64,000 nucleotides of DNA from Oxalobacteraceae bacterium OTU3CINTB1 (GCA_024123955.1 CP099652.1:868001-932000), one strand, 5' to 3'; positions 38,642 through 48,563 are shown, counted from the stretch's first letter. Notes: generated by a model from the sequence alone, not told the origin. Numbers and translations: made by a program.

Positions 38642-38663
38642 CGCGTTGTCACCGCGTTGTCAC
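38642..38663. promoter_or_regulatory. perfect 11-bp tandem repeat, candidate response-regulator site
   Basis: CGCGTTGTCAC occurs twice head-to-tail (38642-38652 and 38653-38663). OmpR-family regulators bind direct repeats with about one helical turn spacing, and the site lies in the divergent gap between the Spy-like gene and the response-regulator gene. Confidence 0.55.
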
Positions 38664-38736
38664 AACCTTGCGGTCATATACAAGACGATACAATTGGTGA
38701 TTGGTCAGGCGCGTCCGAACTAAGGATAATTAAGGC

Positions 38737-39465
38737 ATGGAACCCACATCTACTATTCTGATCGTCGACGACGACCGCGACATCCGTACCCTGCTGGCCG
38801 ACTACCTGGAATCGAACAGCTACCGGGCGCTGTGCGCCGCCGACGGCGTGGCCATGTGGAAGATGCTCGACGAAGCCAAACCCGACCTGGTCGTGCTCGA
38901 CCTCAACCTGCCCGGCGATGATGGCCTGACCCTGTGCCGCAAGCTGCGCGCGCAGTCGACCCTGCCGGTGATCATGCTGACCGCGCGCGGCGAGCCGCTC
39001 GACCGCATCCTCGGCCTCGAAATGGGCGCCGACGACTACCTGCCCAAACCGTTCGAGCCGCGCGAGCTGCTGGCCCGCATCCGCAGCGTCCTGCGCCGCA
39101 GTAACGCCATGCCCAGCGGCAGCGGCACCGACAAGGCGCAGCAGATGCGCTTTTCCAACTGGACCCTCGACCTGACGGCGCGCCACCTGCTCAACCCGGA
39201 CGGCATCGTCATCATGCTGTCGGGCGCCGAGTTCCGCCTGCTCAAAGTATTCCTCGAACATCCAAACCGCGTGCTCAACCGCGACCAGCTGTTGAACCTG
39301 ACGCAAGGCCGCGACGCCGATCCGTTCGACCGCTCGATCGACATCCAGATCAGCCGCCTGCGGCAAAAGCTGGGCGAGGACGCGCGCGTGCCGCAGATTA
39401 TCAAGACCGTGCGCAACGGCGGCTACGTGCTGGCCGGCCAGGTCACCGTGGAGCCGCACCCTTGA
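38737..39465 (+). CDS. OmpR-family response regulator
   Basis: The 242-residue regulator has a receiver domain (1-120) with acidic pocket DDD at 11-13, phospho-acceptor Asp55 (VVLDLNLPG) and Lys104 (YLPKPF), then a winged-helix DNA-binding domain (about 140-235) with GAEFRLLKVFLEHPNRVLNRDQLL and RSIDIQISRLRQKL. It is closest in type to OmpR/BaeR regulators. Its stop overlaps the kinase start (TTGA), so the two are coupled. An envelope-stress role is inferred from the divergent Spy-like gene and the downstream RND pump. Confidence 0.93.
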   Translation: MEPTSTILIVDDDRDIRTLLADYLESNSYRALCAADGVAMWKMLDEAKPDLVVLDLNLPGDDGLTLCRKLRAQSTLPVIMLTARGEPLDRILGLEMGADDYLPKPFEPRELLARIRSVLRRSNAMPSGSGTDKAQQMRFSNWTLDLTARHLLNPDGIVIMLSGAEFRLLKVFLEHPNRVLNRDQLLNLTQGRDADPFDRSIDIQISRLRQKLGEDARVPQIIKTVRNGGYVLAGQVTVEPHP

Positions 39466-40814
39466 AAGCGTTCTTCGGCTCGATGACCGGCCGGGTCTTT
39501 ACCGTCCTGCTGCTCGGCATCATCGCCTCGGCGGCGCTGACCCAGTGGCTGGCCGTCGGCGAGCGCACCCGCGCGTTCGAACGCTACCGCGACTTCCATG
39601 CGATGGAGCGCGCCGAACAGCTGATCTCGACCGCCGAGGCGCTCACCGAACCGTCGCGCGCGACCTATCTGCGCATGGCCACGCGCGGCACCATCCTGCT
39701 GCAGCGCCCCGACCAACCGCTGGCCGACACCACCGGCCCGACCGAATTTTCCACCCGCTTGCAGCAGCGCCTCGGCCAGGGCATCCAGCTGATGCCGCTG
39801 CGCGAGCGCCCGGCCGCCTGCTACCAGCCGCGCCAGAGCTACATCTTCGCGCCGTCGCAATGGGGCGGTGCTTGCGAGGCCATGCGCGTGCGCCTGCGCG
39901 ACGGCGAACTGCTCAAGCTGTCGATCCTGCCGCCGCCCGAGAAGCCGGCCACCGAGTACAGCGAGATGCTGGCGCTGCTGCCGTTCCTGTTCAGCGTCGC
40001 GGTGCTGGCCTACCTGGTCACGCGCATGACGATGCGTCCGCTCAAGCTGCTGGCGCAGGCGGCCAAGGACCTGGGCAACGACATCAACCATCCGCCCGTC
40101 GTGCTCAGCGGCGCGGCCGAGATCCGCCAGGCCAGCGCCGCCTTCAACGCCATGCAGGCGCGCATCCGCCAGCACATCATGCAGCGCACGCAGATGCTGG
40201 CGGCCATCACACACGACCTGCAAACCCCGCTCACGCGCCTGCGCCTGCGGCTGGAAAAGGTCGACAACGCCGACCTGCAGCAGCGCCTGATCGACGACCT
40301 GTCGGCGATGCAGCAGATGGTCAAGGAAGGCCTGGACCTGGCGCGCAGCATGGACACCACGGAAACCATGCAGGCGCTCGACCTCGACTCGCTGCTCGAC
40401 AGCGTCTGCAGCGACGCCACCGACAGCGGCCAGCCGGTCGAGCTGAACGGCAAGGCCGGCATGGCGCTGATGGGCCGGCCGCTGGCGATCCGCCGCTGCC
40501 TGGTCAATTTGATCGACAACGCCGTCAAGTACGGCCACCACGCCAACGTCACCGTCGAGCGCCTGGCGGGCGCGGCGCGCATCCGCATCCGCGACGGCGG
40601 CCCCGGCATTCCGGACGACCAGATGGCGCGCGTGTTCGAGCCGTTCTACCGCATCGAGACGTCGCGCTCGCGCGAGTCCGGCGGCACCGGCCTGGGCCTG
40701 ACGATCGCCCGCAACATCGCCGAGCAGCACGGCGCCAACGTGGTGCTGGCCAACCATGCGGACGGCGGGCTCGAGGTCACCCTGGTCGTGCCCGAGTTCT
40801 ACGCCGTGCGCTGA
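39462..40814 (+). CDS. EnvZ-type sensor histidine kinase
   Basis: The 450-residue kinase has two transmembrane segments (about 12-30 and 168-188) enclosing a 135-residue periplasmic sensor with two Cys, then a HAMP domain, a HisKA helix with the phospho-acceptor His251 (ITHDLQTPLTRLR) and an HATPase domain with NLIDNAVKYG, RDGGPGIP and GGTGLGLTI. Translation probably starts at the TTG at 39462 overlapping the regulator stop; an in-frame ATG at 39483 is an alternative. The signal sensed is unknown. Confidence 0.92.
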   Translation: MKAFFGSMTGRVFTVLLLGIIASAALTQWLAVGERTRAFERYRDFHAMERAEQLISTAEALTEPSRATYLRMATRGTILLQRPDQPLADTTGPTEFSTRLQQRLGQGIQLMPLRERPAACYQPRQSYIFAPSQWGGACEAMRVRLRDGELLKLSILPPPEKPATEYSEMLALLPFLFSVAVLAYLVTRMTMRPLKLLAQAAKDLGNDINHPPVVLSGAAEIRQASAAFNAMQARIRQHIMQRTQMLAAITHDLQTPLTRLRLRLEKVDNADLQQRLIDDLSAMQQMVKEGLDLARSMDTTETMQALDLDSLLDSVCSDATDSGQPVELNGKAGMALMGRPLAIRRCLVNLIDNAVKYGHHANVTVERLAGAARIRIRDGGPGIPDDQMARVFEPFYRIETSRSRESGGTGLGLTIARNIAEQHGANVVLANHADGGLEVTLVVPEFYAVR

Positions 40815-40999
40815 TCGGCGCGGCGCGCTCACCCGGCTTCGTGCGTTGCGCAAAACCGTCACGCAAAAACGCCACAGCGCGCCACAAAGTAGCGACGAAG
40901 CGCGAGTTTTGGTCAAAAATCATGCGACAATGCCTCCCCCTGATGCACGGCGGCAATAATCCTGGCACTACATTCATCGGTAAAACCCTGGCTTAAAAA

Positions 41000-42172
41000 A
41001 TGAAAAAATCTTCGTTAGCATATGTGGTGGGCGCCATCGCGATCCTTGGCGGCGGCGTCTGGTACGCGACGCACGGCGGCGCCGGCCCGGCCCAGGCCGG
41101 TGCCCAGTCGAAGAACGGCAACGCCCCGCAGGGGCCGACCACGGTCAGCGTCGTCGCGCCGGCGCGCCAGGACGTCGCCGTCGTGCTGCAAGCGAACGGC
41201 ACGGTGACGCCGGTCAGCACCGTCGACCTGCATCCGCAAACGACCAGCACCATCTCCAAGGTGCATATCAAGGAAGGGCAGTTCGTCACCTCCGGCGAGC
41301 TGATGTTCTCGCTCGACGACCGCAGCCAGCGCGCCAATGTGCAAAAGGCGCAAGCCCAGGTCGCGCGCGACCGCGCCACCCTGGCCGACGCCGAGCGCCA
41401 GTACCAGCGCGCGATGGATCTGCTGGAGCAGAAATTCGTCGCCCAAGGCGCCGTCGACACGCTCAAGAGCCAGGTCGAATCGGCCCGCGCGCTGCTCGAG
41501 GCCGACATCGCCGCCGCCCGCGCGGTCGGCGTCGACGCCAGCTACACCTCGATCCGCGCGCCGATGACGGGCCGGGTCGGCGCCATCAACGTCTATCCGG
41601 GCAGCCTGGTGCAGCTTGAGACGTCGCTCACCACCGTCACCCAGCTCGATCCGATCAACGTCGCCTTCACCCTGCCGGAGTCGGCGCTCGGTGCGCTGCT
41701 GGAGGCCAAGCAGCGCGGCACGGTGCCGGTCAAGGTTACCCTGGGCGGCTCGGACAAGGCAATCAACGGCGCCCTGAGCTTCATCGACAACACCGTCGAT
41801 CCGGTCGCCGGCGTCATTCGCGTCAAGGCGCAGTTCGACAACAAGGGCAGCAGCCTGTGGCCGGGCCAGTACGTCAACGCCCAGCTGGTCTCCCATGTGA
41901 TAAAAGACGCGACGGTGATCCCGCAAAACGCTATCATCAGCAATACCCGCGGCACTTTCGTCTACGCGGTCGATAGCGACCAATCGGCCAAGGTGGTCAA
42001 CATCAAGCGGCTGCACTCCTTTGGCGACCAGGCCGCCGTGTCCGGATTGAGCGGCACCGAGAAAATCATCGTCGACGGCAAGCAAAACCTGCGGCCGGGC
42101 GGCAAGGTGCGGATCGCCGGCGCCGACAAGCCGGCCGAGCCGGGGACCGACAACGCGAAACAGAAGGGCTAG
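41000..42172 (+). CDS. RND efflux periplasmic adaptor, MdtA-like
   Basis: The 390-residue adaptor has an N-terminal hydrophobic anchor (SSLAYVVGAIAILGGGVWYA), a lipoyl half-motif (HIKEGQFVTSGELMFSLDDR), a coiled-coil hairpin (about 112-175), the second lipoyl half (YTSIRAPMTGRVGAINVYPGSLV) and a beta-barrel ending in a QNAI segment. It links an inner-membrane RND pump to an outer-membrane channel. The pump gene follows after 3 bp; no TolC-type gene is present nearby. Confidence 0.92.
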   Translation: MKKSSLAYVVGAIAILGGGVWYATHGGAGPAQAGAQSKNGNAPQGPTTVSVVAPARQDVAVVLQANGTVTPVSTVDLHPQTTSTISKVHIKEGQFVTSGELMFSLDDRSQRANVQKAQAQVARDRATLADAERQYQRAMDLLEQKFVAQGAVDTLKSQVESARALLEADIAAARAVGVDASYTSIRAPMTGRVGAINVYPGSLVQLETSLTTVTQLDPINVAFTLPESALGALLEAKQRGTVPVKVTLGGSDKAINGALSFIDNTVDPVAGVIRVKAQFDNKGSSLWPGQYVNAQLVSHVIKDATVIPQNAIISNTRGTFVYAVDSDQSAKVVNIKRLHSFGDQAAVSGLSGTEKIIVDGKQNLRPGGKVRIAGADKPAEPGTDNAKQKG

Positions 42173-42175
42173 GCG

Positions 42176-45100
42176 ATGAACCTTTCCGAGTTATGCATCC
42201 GGCGCCCCGTGATGGTGGTGCTACTGTCGCTGACCTTGGTGCTGGCGGGCGTGCTGTCGTACTTCTACATTCCGGTCGCCGCGCTGCCCAGCTATAACAC
42301 GCCGGTCATCAACGTCTCGGCCGACCTGCCGGGCGCCTCGCCCGACACCATGGCCTCGTCGGTCGCGCTGCCGCTGGAAAAGCAGTTCTCGACCATCGCC
42401 GGCCTGTCGCTGATCACCTCCACCAACATCCTGGGCAATTCCTCGCTGACCCTGGAGTTCGATCCGAGCGTCAACGTCAACGAGGCGGCGGTCGATGTCC
42501 AGGCCGCGCTGTTGCGCGCCCAGCGCCAGTTGCCGGTCGAGATGACCGACCTGCCGTCCTACCGCAAGGTCAACCCGGCCGACGCGCCGGTGCTGTTCAT
42601 GACGATGACGTCGCCGTCGATGACCCTGGCCGAGCTGAACGACTACGCCGAGAACCTGATCGCGCCGAGCCTGTCGACCCTGCCGGGCGTGGCGCAAGTC
42701 ACCGTCAACGGCCAGAAGCGCTTCGCGGTGCGGGTGCGCGCCAAGTCGGACCTGATGAACGCGCGCGACCTCACCCTGGATGAGTTGCAGCAGGCGATCC
42801 GCTCGGCCAACGCCAACACGCCGCTGGGCATCCTGGACGGCCCCAGCCAGACGCTGACCATCCAGGGGAACGCCCAGCTGATGAAGGCGGCCGAATTCGC
42901 CGAGCTGATCGTCGCCACCCGCAACGGCGAGCCGGTGCGCCTGAAGGACGTCGCCACCGTCGAGGACAGCTTCCAGTCGGTCAAGACCGCCGGCAGCTAC
43001 AACGGCGAGCGCTCGATCGTGCTGCTGGTGCAGCGCCAGCCCGACGCCAACACCGTGCAGGTGGTCGACGGCGTGCGCGCGCTGCTGCCGCGCTTCAAGA
43101 ACCAGGTGCCGGAGTCGATCAGCATCAACCTCGTCAACGATCGTTCGGTGTCGATCCGCGAGGCCATCCACGACGTCAACCTGACCCTGCTGCTGACCAT
43201 CTTCCTGGTGGTGATGGTGATCTTCCTGTTCCTGCGCCGCGCCGCCGCGACGTTTATTCCAGCGATCACGATGCCGATTTCGCTGCTGGGCGCGCTGGCC
43301 TTGTTGTACGCCTTCGGTTATAGCCTCGACAACGTTTCACTATTGGGCATCACCCTGGCCGTCGGCCTGGTGGTCGACGACGCCATCGTGGTGCTGGAAA
43401 ACATCGTGCGCCACATCGAGATGGGCAAGAAACCGTTGCAGGCGTCGCTGATCGGCGCCAAGGAGATGGGCTTCACCATCATCTCGATCTCGGTCTCGCT
43501 GGTGGCCGTGTTCATCCCGATCTTCTTCATGCCGGGTGTGATCGGCTTGATGTTCCACGAATTCGCCGTCGTCGTCGCGCTGTCGGTGCTGGTGTCGGCG
43601 GCGGTGTCGCTGATGCTGGTGCCGATGCTGGCCAGCCGCCTGCTGCCGGCCGACACCATCGATCCGGAGCACGACAAGGGCAACTTCCTGGGCCGCTGGT
43701 TCGAGGCCGGTTTCACCAAACTGCGCAACGGCTACGCCAGCACCCTGGACGTGGCGCTGCGCCACCGGCCGGTCGTGCTGCTGGCCGCGCTGGGCACCTT
43801 CGTGCTGACGGCGGTGCTGTACATGACGATACCCAAGGGCTTCTTCCCCGAGGAGGACCTGGGCCAGATCCGCGTCAACACCGAGGCTTCCGAGGACATC
43901 TCGTCGGCCGCGCTGATGGCCTTGCAGGACCGCGTGGTGGCGGTGATCCGCGCCGACCCCAACGTGCAGGACGTGGTCTCGTTTGTCAGCGGCGGCAACA
44001 GCGGGCGCATGTTCCTGGTGCTCAAGCCGCGCGGCGAACGGCAGAAGATGCCGCAGGTGCTGGACAGCCTGCGCAAGGCCACCAAGGCCGTGCCCGGCAT
44101 CGCCGTGTATCTGAGCCCGGTGCAGAACCTGCAGCTGGGCGGACGCCCGTCCAAGAGCCGCTACCAGTACACCCTGCAATCGGTCAGCCCCGGCGCGCTC
44201 AACGACTGGGCGCAGAAATACCTGGACCAGATGCGCAACGATCCCGACTTCCGCGACGTCACCAGCGATTCGCAGAACAAGGGCTTGCAGGCCTCGCTCA
44301 AGATCGACCGCGACAAGGCCAACAACCTCGGCGTGGCCATCGGCGACATCCGCACCGCGCTGTATCTGGCCTTCGGCGAGCGGCAGGTGTCGACCATCTA
44401 TTCGCCGGCCGCCAGCTACTACGTGATCCTGGAGGCGGCCGACGCCGACCGCCAGTTCGACAGCGCGCTGACCCGGATCTCGGTGCGCAACAAGACCGGC
44501 CAGCTGGTCAAGCTGTCGAGCATCGCCAGCGTCGAGCGCACCATCGGCCCGACCGCCGTCAACCACCAGGGCCAGCTGCAGGCGATCACGATTTCGTTCA
44601 ACCTGGCGCCGGATGTGCCGCTGGGCACGGCCACCGCCAAGATCGACCGCATGGGCGTGGACATGAACCTGCCGCCGTCGATCATCACCAACTATGGCGG
44701 CGACGCGGCGGTGTTCCAGAGCTCGCAGGGCAGCCAGCTGATCCTGATCCTGGCTGCCGTGGGCGTGATTTACGTGCTGCTGGGCGTGCTGTATGAAAGT
44801 TATATCCACCCGCTGACCATCCTGGCCGGCCTGCCGTCGGCGGCCGTGGGCGCCTTGCTGACTTTGCGCCTGTTCAACCTCGATCTGACGATGATTGCCA
44901 TCATCGGTATTCTGATGCTGATCGGTATCGTCAAGAAGAACGCCATCATGATGATCGACTTCGCGCTGCACGTGCAGCGCAACGAGGGCCGCACGCCGGC
45001 CGAGGCGATCCGCGAGGCCTGCATCCTGCGCTTCCGGCCGATCATGATGACCACCCTGGCGGCGCTGATGGGCGCGCTGCCGATCGCGCTGGGCCTTGGC

Positions 45101-45325
45101 GCCGGCGCCGAACTGCGCCAGCCGCTGGGCTTGGCGGTGGTGGGCGGCTTGATCTTCTCGCAAGTGATCACCCTGTACATCACGCCCGTCATTTATCTGT
45201 TCCTCGATAAATACAGCGGCACCGGCCCGATGAGCGACGCCGAGCTGGCGGGGGACGTGGTTGATTACACTCCGGAAAGTGTGCACGCCGTACCACTGAA
45301 GGCCGTGAACATAGTCAAGCATTGA
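42176..45325 (+). CDS. RND efflux pump permease, MdtB/MdtC-like
   Basis: The 1049-residue protein has the two-fold repeated RND architecture: TM1 after the N-terminus, a large porter loop, TM2-6, TM7, a second loop and TM8-12. The proton-relay motif GLVVDDAIVVLEN is in TM4, and LIGIVKKNAIMMIDFA with the partner Lys lies in the second half. The N-terminus (ELCIRRPVMVVLLSLTLVLAGVL) and YRKVNPADAPVLFMTMTS fit the MdtB/MdtC subgroup, whose substrates in Escherichia coli include bile salts and novobiocin. A single permease is encoded, so it is probably homotrimeric. Confidence 0.92.
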   Translation: MNLSELCIRRPVMVVLLSLTLVLAGVLSYFYIPVAALPSYNTPVINVSADLPGASPDTMASSVALPLEKQFSTIAGLSLITSTNILGNSSLTLEFDPSVNVNEAAVDVQAALLRAQRQLPVEMTDLPSYRKVNPADAPVLFMTMTSPSMTLAELNDYAENLIAPSLSTLPGVAQVTVNGQKRFAVRVRAKSDLMNARDLTLDELQQAIRSANANTPLGILDGPSQTLTIQGNAQLMKAAEFAELIVATRNGEPVRLKDVATVEDSFQSVKTAGSYNGERSIVLLVQRQPDANTVQVVDGVRALLPRFKNQVPESISINLVNDRSVSIREAIHDVNLTLLLTIFLVVMVIFLFLRRAAATFIPAITMPISLLGALALLYAFGYSLDNVSLLGITLAVGLVVDDAIVVLENIVRHIEMGKKPLQASLIGAKEMGFTIISISVSLVAVFIPIFFMPGVIGLMFHEFAVVVALSVLVSAAVSLMLVPMLASRLLPADTIDPEHDKGNFLGRWFEAGFTKLRNGYASTLDVALRHRPVVLLAALGTFVLTAVLYMTIPKGFFPEEDLGQIRVNTEASEDISSAALMALQDRVVAVIRADPNVQDVVSFVSGGNSGRMFLVLKPRGERQKMPQVLDSLRKATKAVPGIAVYLSPVQNLQLGGRPSKSRYQYTLQSVSPGALNDWAQKYLDQMRNDPDFRDVTSDSQNKGLQASLKIDRDKANNLGVAIGDIRTALYLAFGERQVSTIYSPAASYYVILEAADADRQFDSALTRISVRNKTGQLVKLSSIASVERTIGPTAVNHQGQLQAITISFNLAPDVPLGTATAKIDRMGVDMNLPPSIITNYGGDAAVFQSSQGSQLILILAAVGVIYVLLGVLYESYIHPLTILAGLPSAAVGALLTLRLFNLDLTMIAIIGILMLIGIVKKNAIMMIDFALHVQRNEGRTPAEAIREACILRFRPIMMTTLAALMGALPIALGLGAGAELRQPLGLAVVGGLIFSQVITLYITPVIYLFLDKYSGTGPMSDAELAGDVVDYTPESVHAVPLKAVNIVKH

Positions 45326-45398
45326 CGGGTGACAAGTTAATTTAAGGGTCGCTTATTTATCATAGGCAAGTTGGCTATGACAAAAAGAGGCGACCGGA

Positions 45399-47420
45399 AT
45401 GAAACGCTACAGTGTCACGATAGTAGGAATGGGTCCTCGCGGGCTCAGCGTACTTGAACGCATCGCGGCGATCGCCGGCAGCCGCCAGCTGCTGCTCGAC
45501 ATCATTTTGATCGAGCCCGGCGAATGCGGCCCCGGCGTGCACACCACGCGCCAGCCGCAGCATCTGTTGATCAACACGGTGGCCAGCCAGGTCACCATGT
45601 TCCCGGCGCTGGGCGCGGTGCATCACGCGCCGCTGTGCGCCACGCCGACGCTGACGGCGTGGGCGCGCCAGAGCGGTTACCGCCGCTTCGGCGACAGCTA
45701 TCACAGGATCGCCGGCGCCGGCGCCGACATCACCGAGTCCGACTACCTGCCGCGCAGCATGCTGGGCGAATACCTGGCCTGGACCTACCAGCAGATCGCG
45801 GCCGCCTTGCCGGCCTGCCTCACGCTCACCCACCACCGCCTGCGCGCCAACGACCTGTGGCAGCAGCAGGACGGGCGCACCGCCATCGAGCTGGAAAGCG
45901 GTTTCATCGTCCACAGCGATTTCGTCTTCCTTACCACCGGCCACGGCCGCAATCGGCCCAGCGATCTGGATGCCGCGCTGGCCAAGTTCGCGCAGGACCA
46001 CGCGCGCTACAACAGCCGCTTGTCGTTCGTGCGCCACATCTATCCGCTCGACAAGCTCGATCGCCTCGGCCCCGAGGCGCGCGTGGCGATCCAGGGGCTG
46101 GGCCTGAGCGCGCACGATGTGATCGCCGAGCTCACGGTGGGGCGCGGCGGCGCCTTCGTACGACAGCCGAACGGCGAGCCGAACGGCCAGGGGCGGCCGG
46201 GTTTGCTGCGTTATCAGCGCTCCGGGCGCGAGCCGAAACTGACCTTGTGCTCGCGCAACTGCCTGCCCTACGCCGCGCGCGGCATCAACCAGAAGGGGCT
46301 CGACGGCCGCCACCACCCGCATTACTTCACACCGGACGCGGTCGAGGCGCTGCGGCGCATGGCGCTGGCCACGCGCGGCAGCCGCCAGCTCGATTTCGAC
46401 CGGGAACTGCTGCCGCTGCTCAAGCGCGAAATGGCCTGGGTCTACCGTAACACCCTGGCGCGCACTGCCGCGCTGCCGGCCAACAACGCCCGCGGCGGCG
46501 CGTGCGGGCACGCGGCCCCACAGCCTGCCTTGCCCGCCTCGCCAACGGCCGCCCTGGTGCCGGACCCGCTCACCTTCGTGCCGGACGCCGACGACGAGGC
46601 GATGATCGATGCGCTGCTGTTTCCGCTGCGCGAGCGCCAGTTCGCCAACCTCGACGAGTTCCGCGGCTTTTTCACCGACTGGCTGCAAACCGATCTGCGC
46701 GAGGCGCGGCTGGGCAATATCGACAGTCCGACCAAGGCCGCCACCGACGTGTTGCGCGATGTCCGCGCCACCTTGCAGGCCGCCATCGAGCACGGCGGGC
46801 TGACGCCGGCCTCGCACCGCAAGTTCCTCAACGTCTACAACCCGGCCATCAACCGCGCCGCCTTCGGCCCGCCGCTGCGCCGCAACGAGGAGCTGCTGGC
46901 GCTGCTCGACGCCGGCGTCATCGACATCGTCTCCGGCCCCAACAGCGTGGTCGAGACCGACGAGGACGATTCCACCTACGTGCTGAGCACCAAGTTCGCC
47001 GAGGGCACCGAGCGGCGGCCGGTCGATGTGCTGGTCGTGGCCCGGCTGGACGCCTTTTTTCCCGAGACGGACGAGTCATTACTGATCCGTAATGTGTTAA
47101 AACGCGGCTTGGTGCGGCCGTACTACAACGGCGTGTTCCACCCGGGCGGTATCGAAATCGACGAGGCGAGCCAGCCGCTCAACCTCCAGGGCGAACCGGC
47201 GCGCAATATCTGGGTGCTCGGCTATCCGGTCGAGGGTTGTCATTACTACACGCACGCCTTGCCGCGCCCGATGCTGCGCTCGCGCCAGGTGCTGGACGCC
47301 GACCGTTGCGCGACAGCCATGTTCGCGCAGATGGCCGATTATCCCCGCCGCCAGCCCGCGCGCCGCCCTCTGGCGGCCGTGTCCGCTACGGTGAACGACG
47401 GCACGCATGTCATTTTATAA
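45399..47420 (+). CDS. large FAD/NAD(P)-binding protein
   Basis: The 673-residue protein begins with a dinucleotide-binding fold (VTIVGMGPRGLSVLERI, residues 6-22), continues with HTTRQPQHLLINTVA, and has a second Rossmann-like segment (RVAIQGLGLSAHDVIAEL) around residue 230. The pattern matches the NAD_binding_9 (COG4529) group of flavoproteins, of unknown substrate, sometimes found in secondary metabolism. An Ala/Pro linker (about 360-395) separates the halves. It starts 73 bp after the RND gene and is not clearly part of that operon. No partner oxygenase was seen. Confidence 0.78.
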   Translation: MKRYSVTIVGMGPRGLSVLERIAAIAGSRQLLLDIILIEPGECGPGVHTTRQPQHLLINTVASQVTMFPALGAVHHAPLCATPTLTAWARQSGYRRFGDSYHRIAGAGADITESDYLPRSMLGEYLAWTYQQIAAALPACLTLTHHRLRANDLWQQQDGRTAIELESGFIVHSDFVFLTTGHGRNRPSDLDAALAKFAQDHARYNSRLSFVRHIYPLDKLDRLGPEARVAIQGLGLSAHDVIAELTVGRGGAFVRQPNGEPNGQGRPGLLRYQRSGREPKLTLCSRNCLPYAARGINQKGLDGRHHPHYFTPDAVEALRRMALATRGSRQLDFDRELLPLLKREMAWVYRNTLARTAALPANNARGGACGHAAPQPALPASPTAALVPDPLTFVPDADDEAMIDALLFPLRERQFANLDEFRGFFTDWLQTDLREARLGNIDSPTKAATDVLRDVRATLQAAIEHGGLTPASHRKFLNVYNPAINRAAFGPPLRRNEELLALLDAGVIDIVSGPNSVVETDEDDSTYVLSTKFAEGTERRPVDVLVVARLDAFFPETDESLLIRNVLKRGLVRPYYNGVFHPGGIEIDEASQPLNLQGEPARNIWVLGYPVEGCHYYTHALPRPMLRSRQVLDADRCATAMFAQMADYPRRQPARRPLAAVSATVNDGTHVIL

Positions 47421-47556
47421 AGGCCTGGATACATACGGTAACACCCGTCAAGACGTGAAAATTGTAAAGTGGAACCTTGGGATACGCGCACCGATTTGCA
47501 CGGCGCGGTATGATGGTCCTGAACAGATGTTTCCAAACCATCGGGACTCTGGCACT

Positions 47557-48489
47557 ATGGCCGCATTTTCACGCACAAGGTTTGGTATCTTGCACCACGA
47601 CTCCCATATACTTTCCGCAACCGGATATTGCGAAACCTGCGGGCAACCCCTGCCGCAGGCCGGGGAGCCGCTCGCCACATGGGACCGCAAGCCCAAGACC
47701 AACCGCATCGGTATCGGTATCTCGATCGCCTTGCACTTGCTGGCCGTGTTGTATTACTTCATCGCGCCGGCGCCGGAAAAGACCAAGACCTCGGCGCCGC
47801 CCAAGGGGGGCCAGATGGTCTATATCCAGCCGCTGCCGATCACGCCGACCAAGCCGACGCCCAAACCGACGCCCAAGCCCACGCCTGAAGTGGCCAAGGC
47901 CAGCAAACCGCCGCCGCCGCGCAAGCAGACTGTTACCCGCGAGACGCCGGCCGCCGTCAAGCCCAAGCTGGAAACCTATGTGCCGCCGGTGCAGGCGACG
48001 ATGACGCCGCCGCCCGAGGCGGACATGTCGGAAATGATCGCCAAGCGCCGCGCCGCGCGCGAAGCCAACAATCCGCAGCCGGCGCCGCCGGCGCCGGAGG
48101 AGAGCGCCAACGACCGCGCGCTGCGCATCGCCAAGGCCAATATCGCCGGCGCCCAGGGCCGCTCCAGCGGCGTGGACAAGGACGACACGGGCGGCGTGTT
48201 CTCGGTCGACAAGCGCTCTAACAGCGCCGACGTGAAGTTCCGTGGCTGGAACACCAACTTCAAGCGCAACTGGCTGCAGCAGATCCACGTCGAGCAGGGT
48301 GGCGAGCGCGACATCGAAACGGCCGTGGTCAAGGAAATGATCAAGATCATCCGCAAGGAAAAGCCGGGCGATTTCGAATGGGAATCGCGCCGCCTGGGCA
48401 AAACCGTCCACATGAGCGCGCGCAAGGAAGACGAGAAGGAATTGACCGCGTTCCTGCTGAAAGAGATGTTCCCCGAATACCGGCCGTAG
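47557..48489 (+). CDS. zinc-ribbon, single-TM, proline-rich TonB-like protein of unknown function
   Basis: From the ATG at 47557 (in-frame alternatives at 47527 and 47407) the 310-residue protein has a short cytoplasmic segment with a half zinc ribbon YCETCGQPLP, one transmembrane helix (about 53-70, IGIGISIALHLLAVLYYFIA), a proline-rich TonB-like spacer with TPKPTPKPTPKP, and a C-terminal domain of about 90 residues (DVKFRGWNTNFKRNWLQQIHVEQGGERDIETAV). The layout recalls energy transducers, but the C-terminal domain is not a recognisable TonB fold and no ExbBD genes are nearby. It overlaps no neighbour and precedes the ABC ATPase gene by 131 bp. Confidence 0.6.
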   Translation: MAAFSRTRFGILHHDSHILSATGYCETCGQPLPQAGEPLATWDRKPKTNRIGIGISIALHLLAVLYYFIAPAPEKTKTSAPPKGGQMVYIQPLPITPTKPTPKPTPKPTPEVAKASKPPPPRKQTVTRETPAAVKPKLETYVPPVQATMTPPPEADMSEMIAKRRAAREANNPQPAPPAPEESANDRALRIAKANIAGAQGRSSGVDKDDTGGVFSVDKRSNSADVKFRGWNTNFKRNWLQQIHVEQGGERDIETAVVKEMIKIIRKEKPGDFEWESRRLGKTVHMSARKEDEKELTAFLLKEMFPEYRP

Positions 48490-48563
48490 GGTGGGGGCGG
48501 AAACCACCGTCCATCCCCCGAAACCCGCAGTCTATCGCAAAATCCTGCTAAGTATGCAACTTT

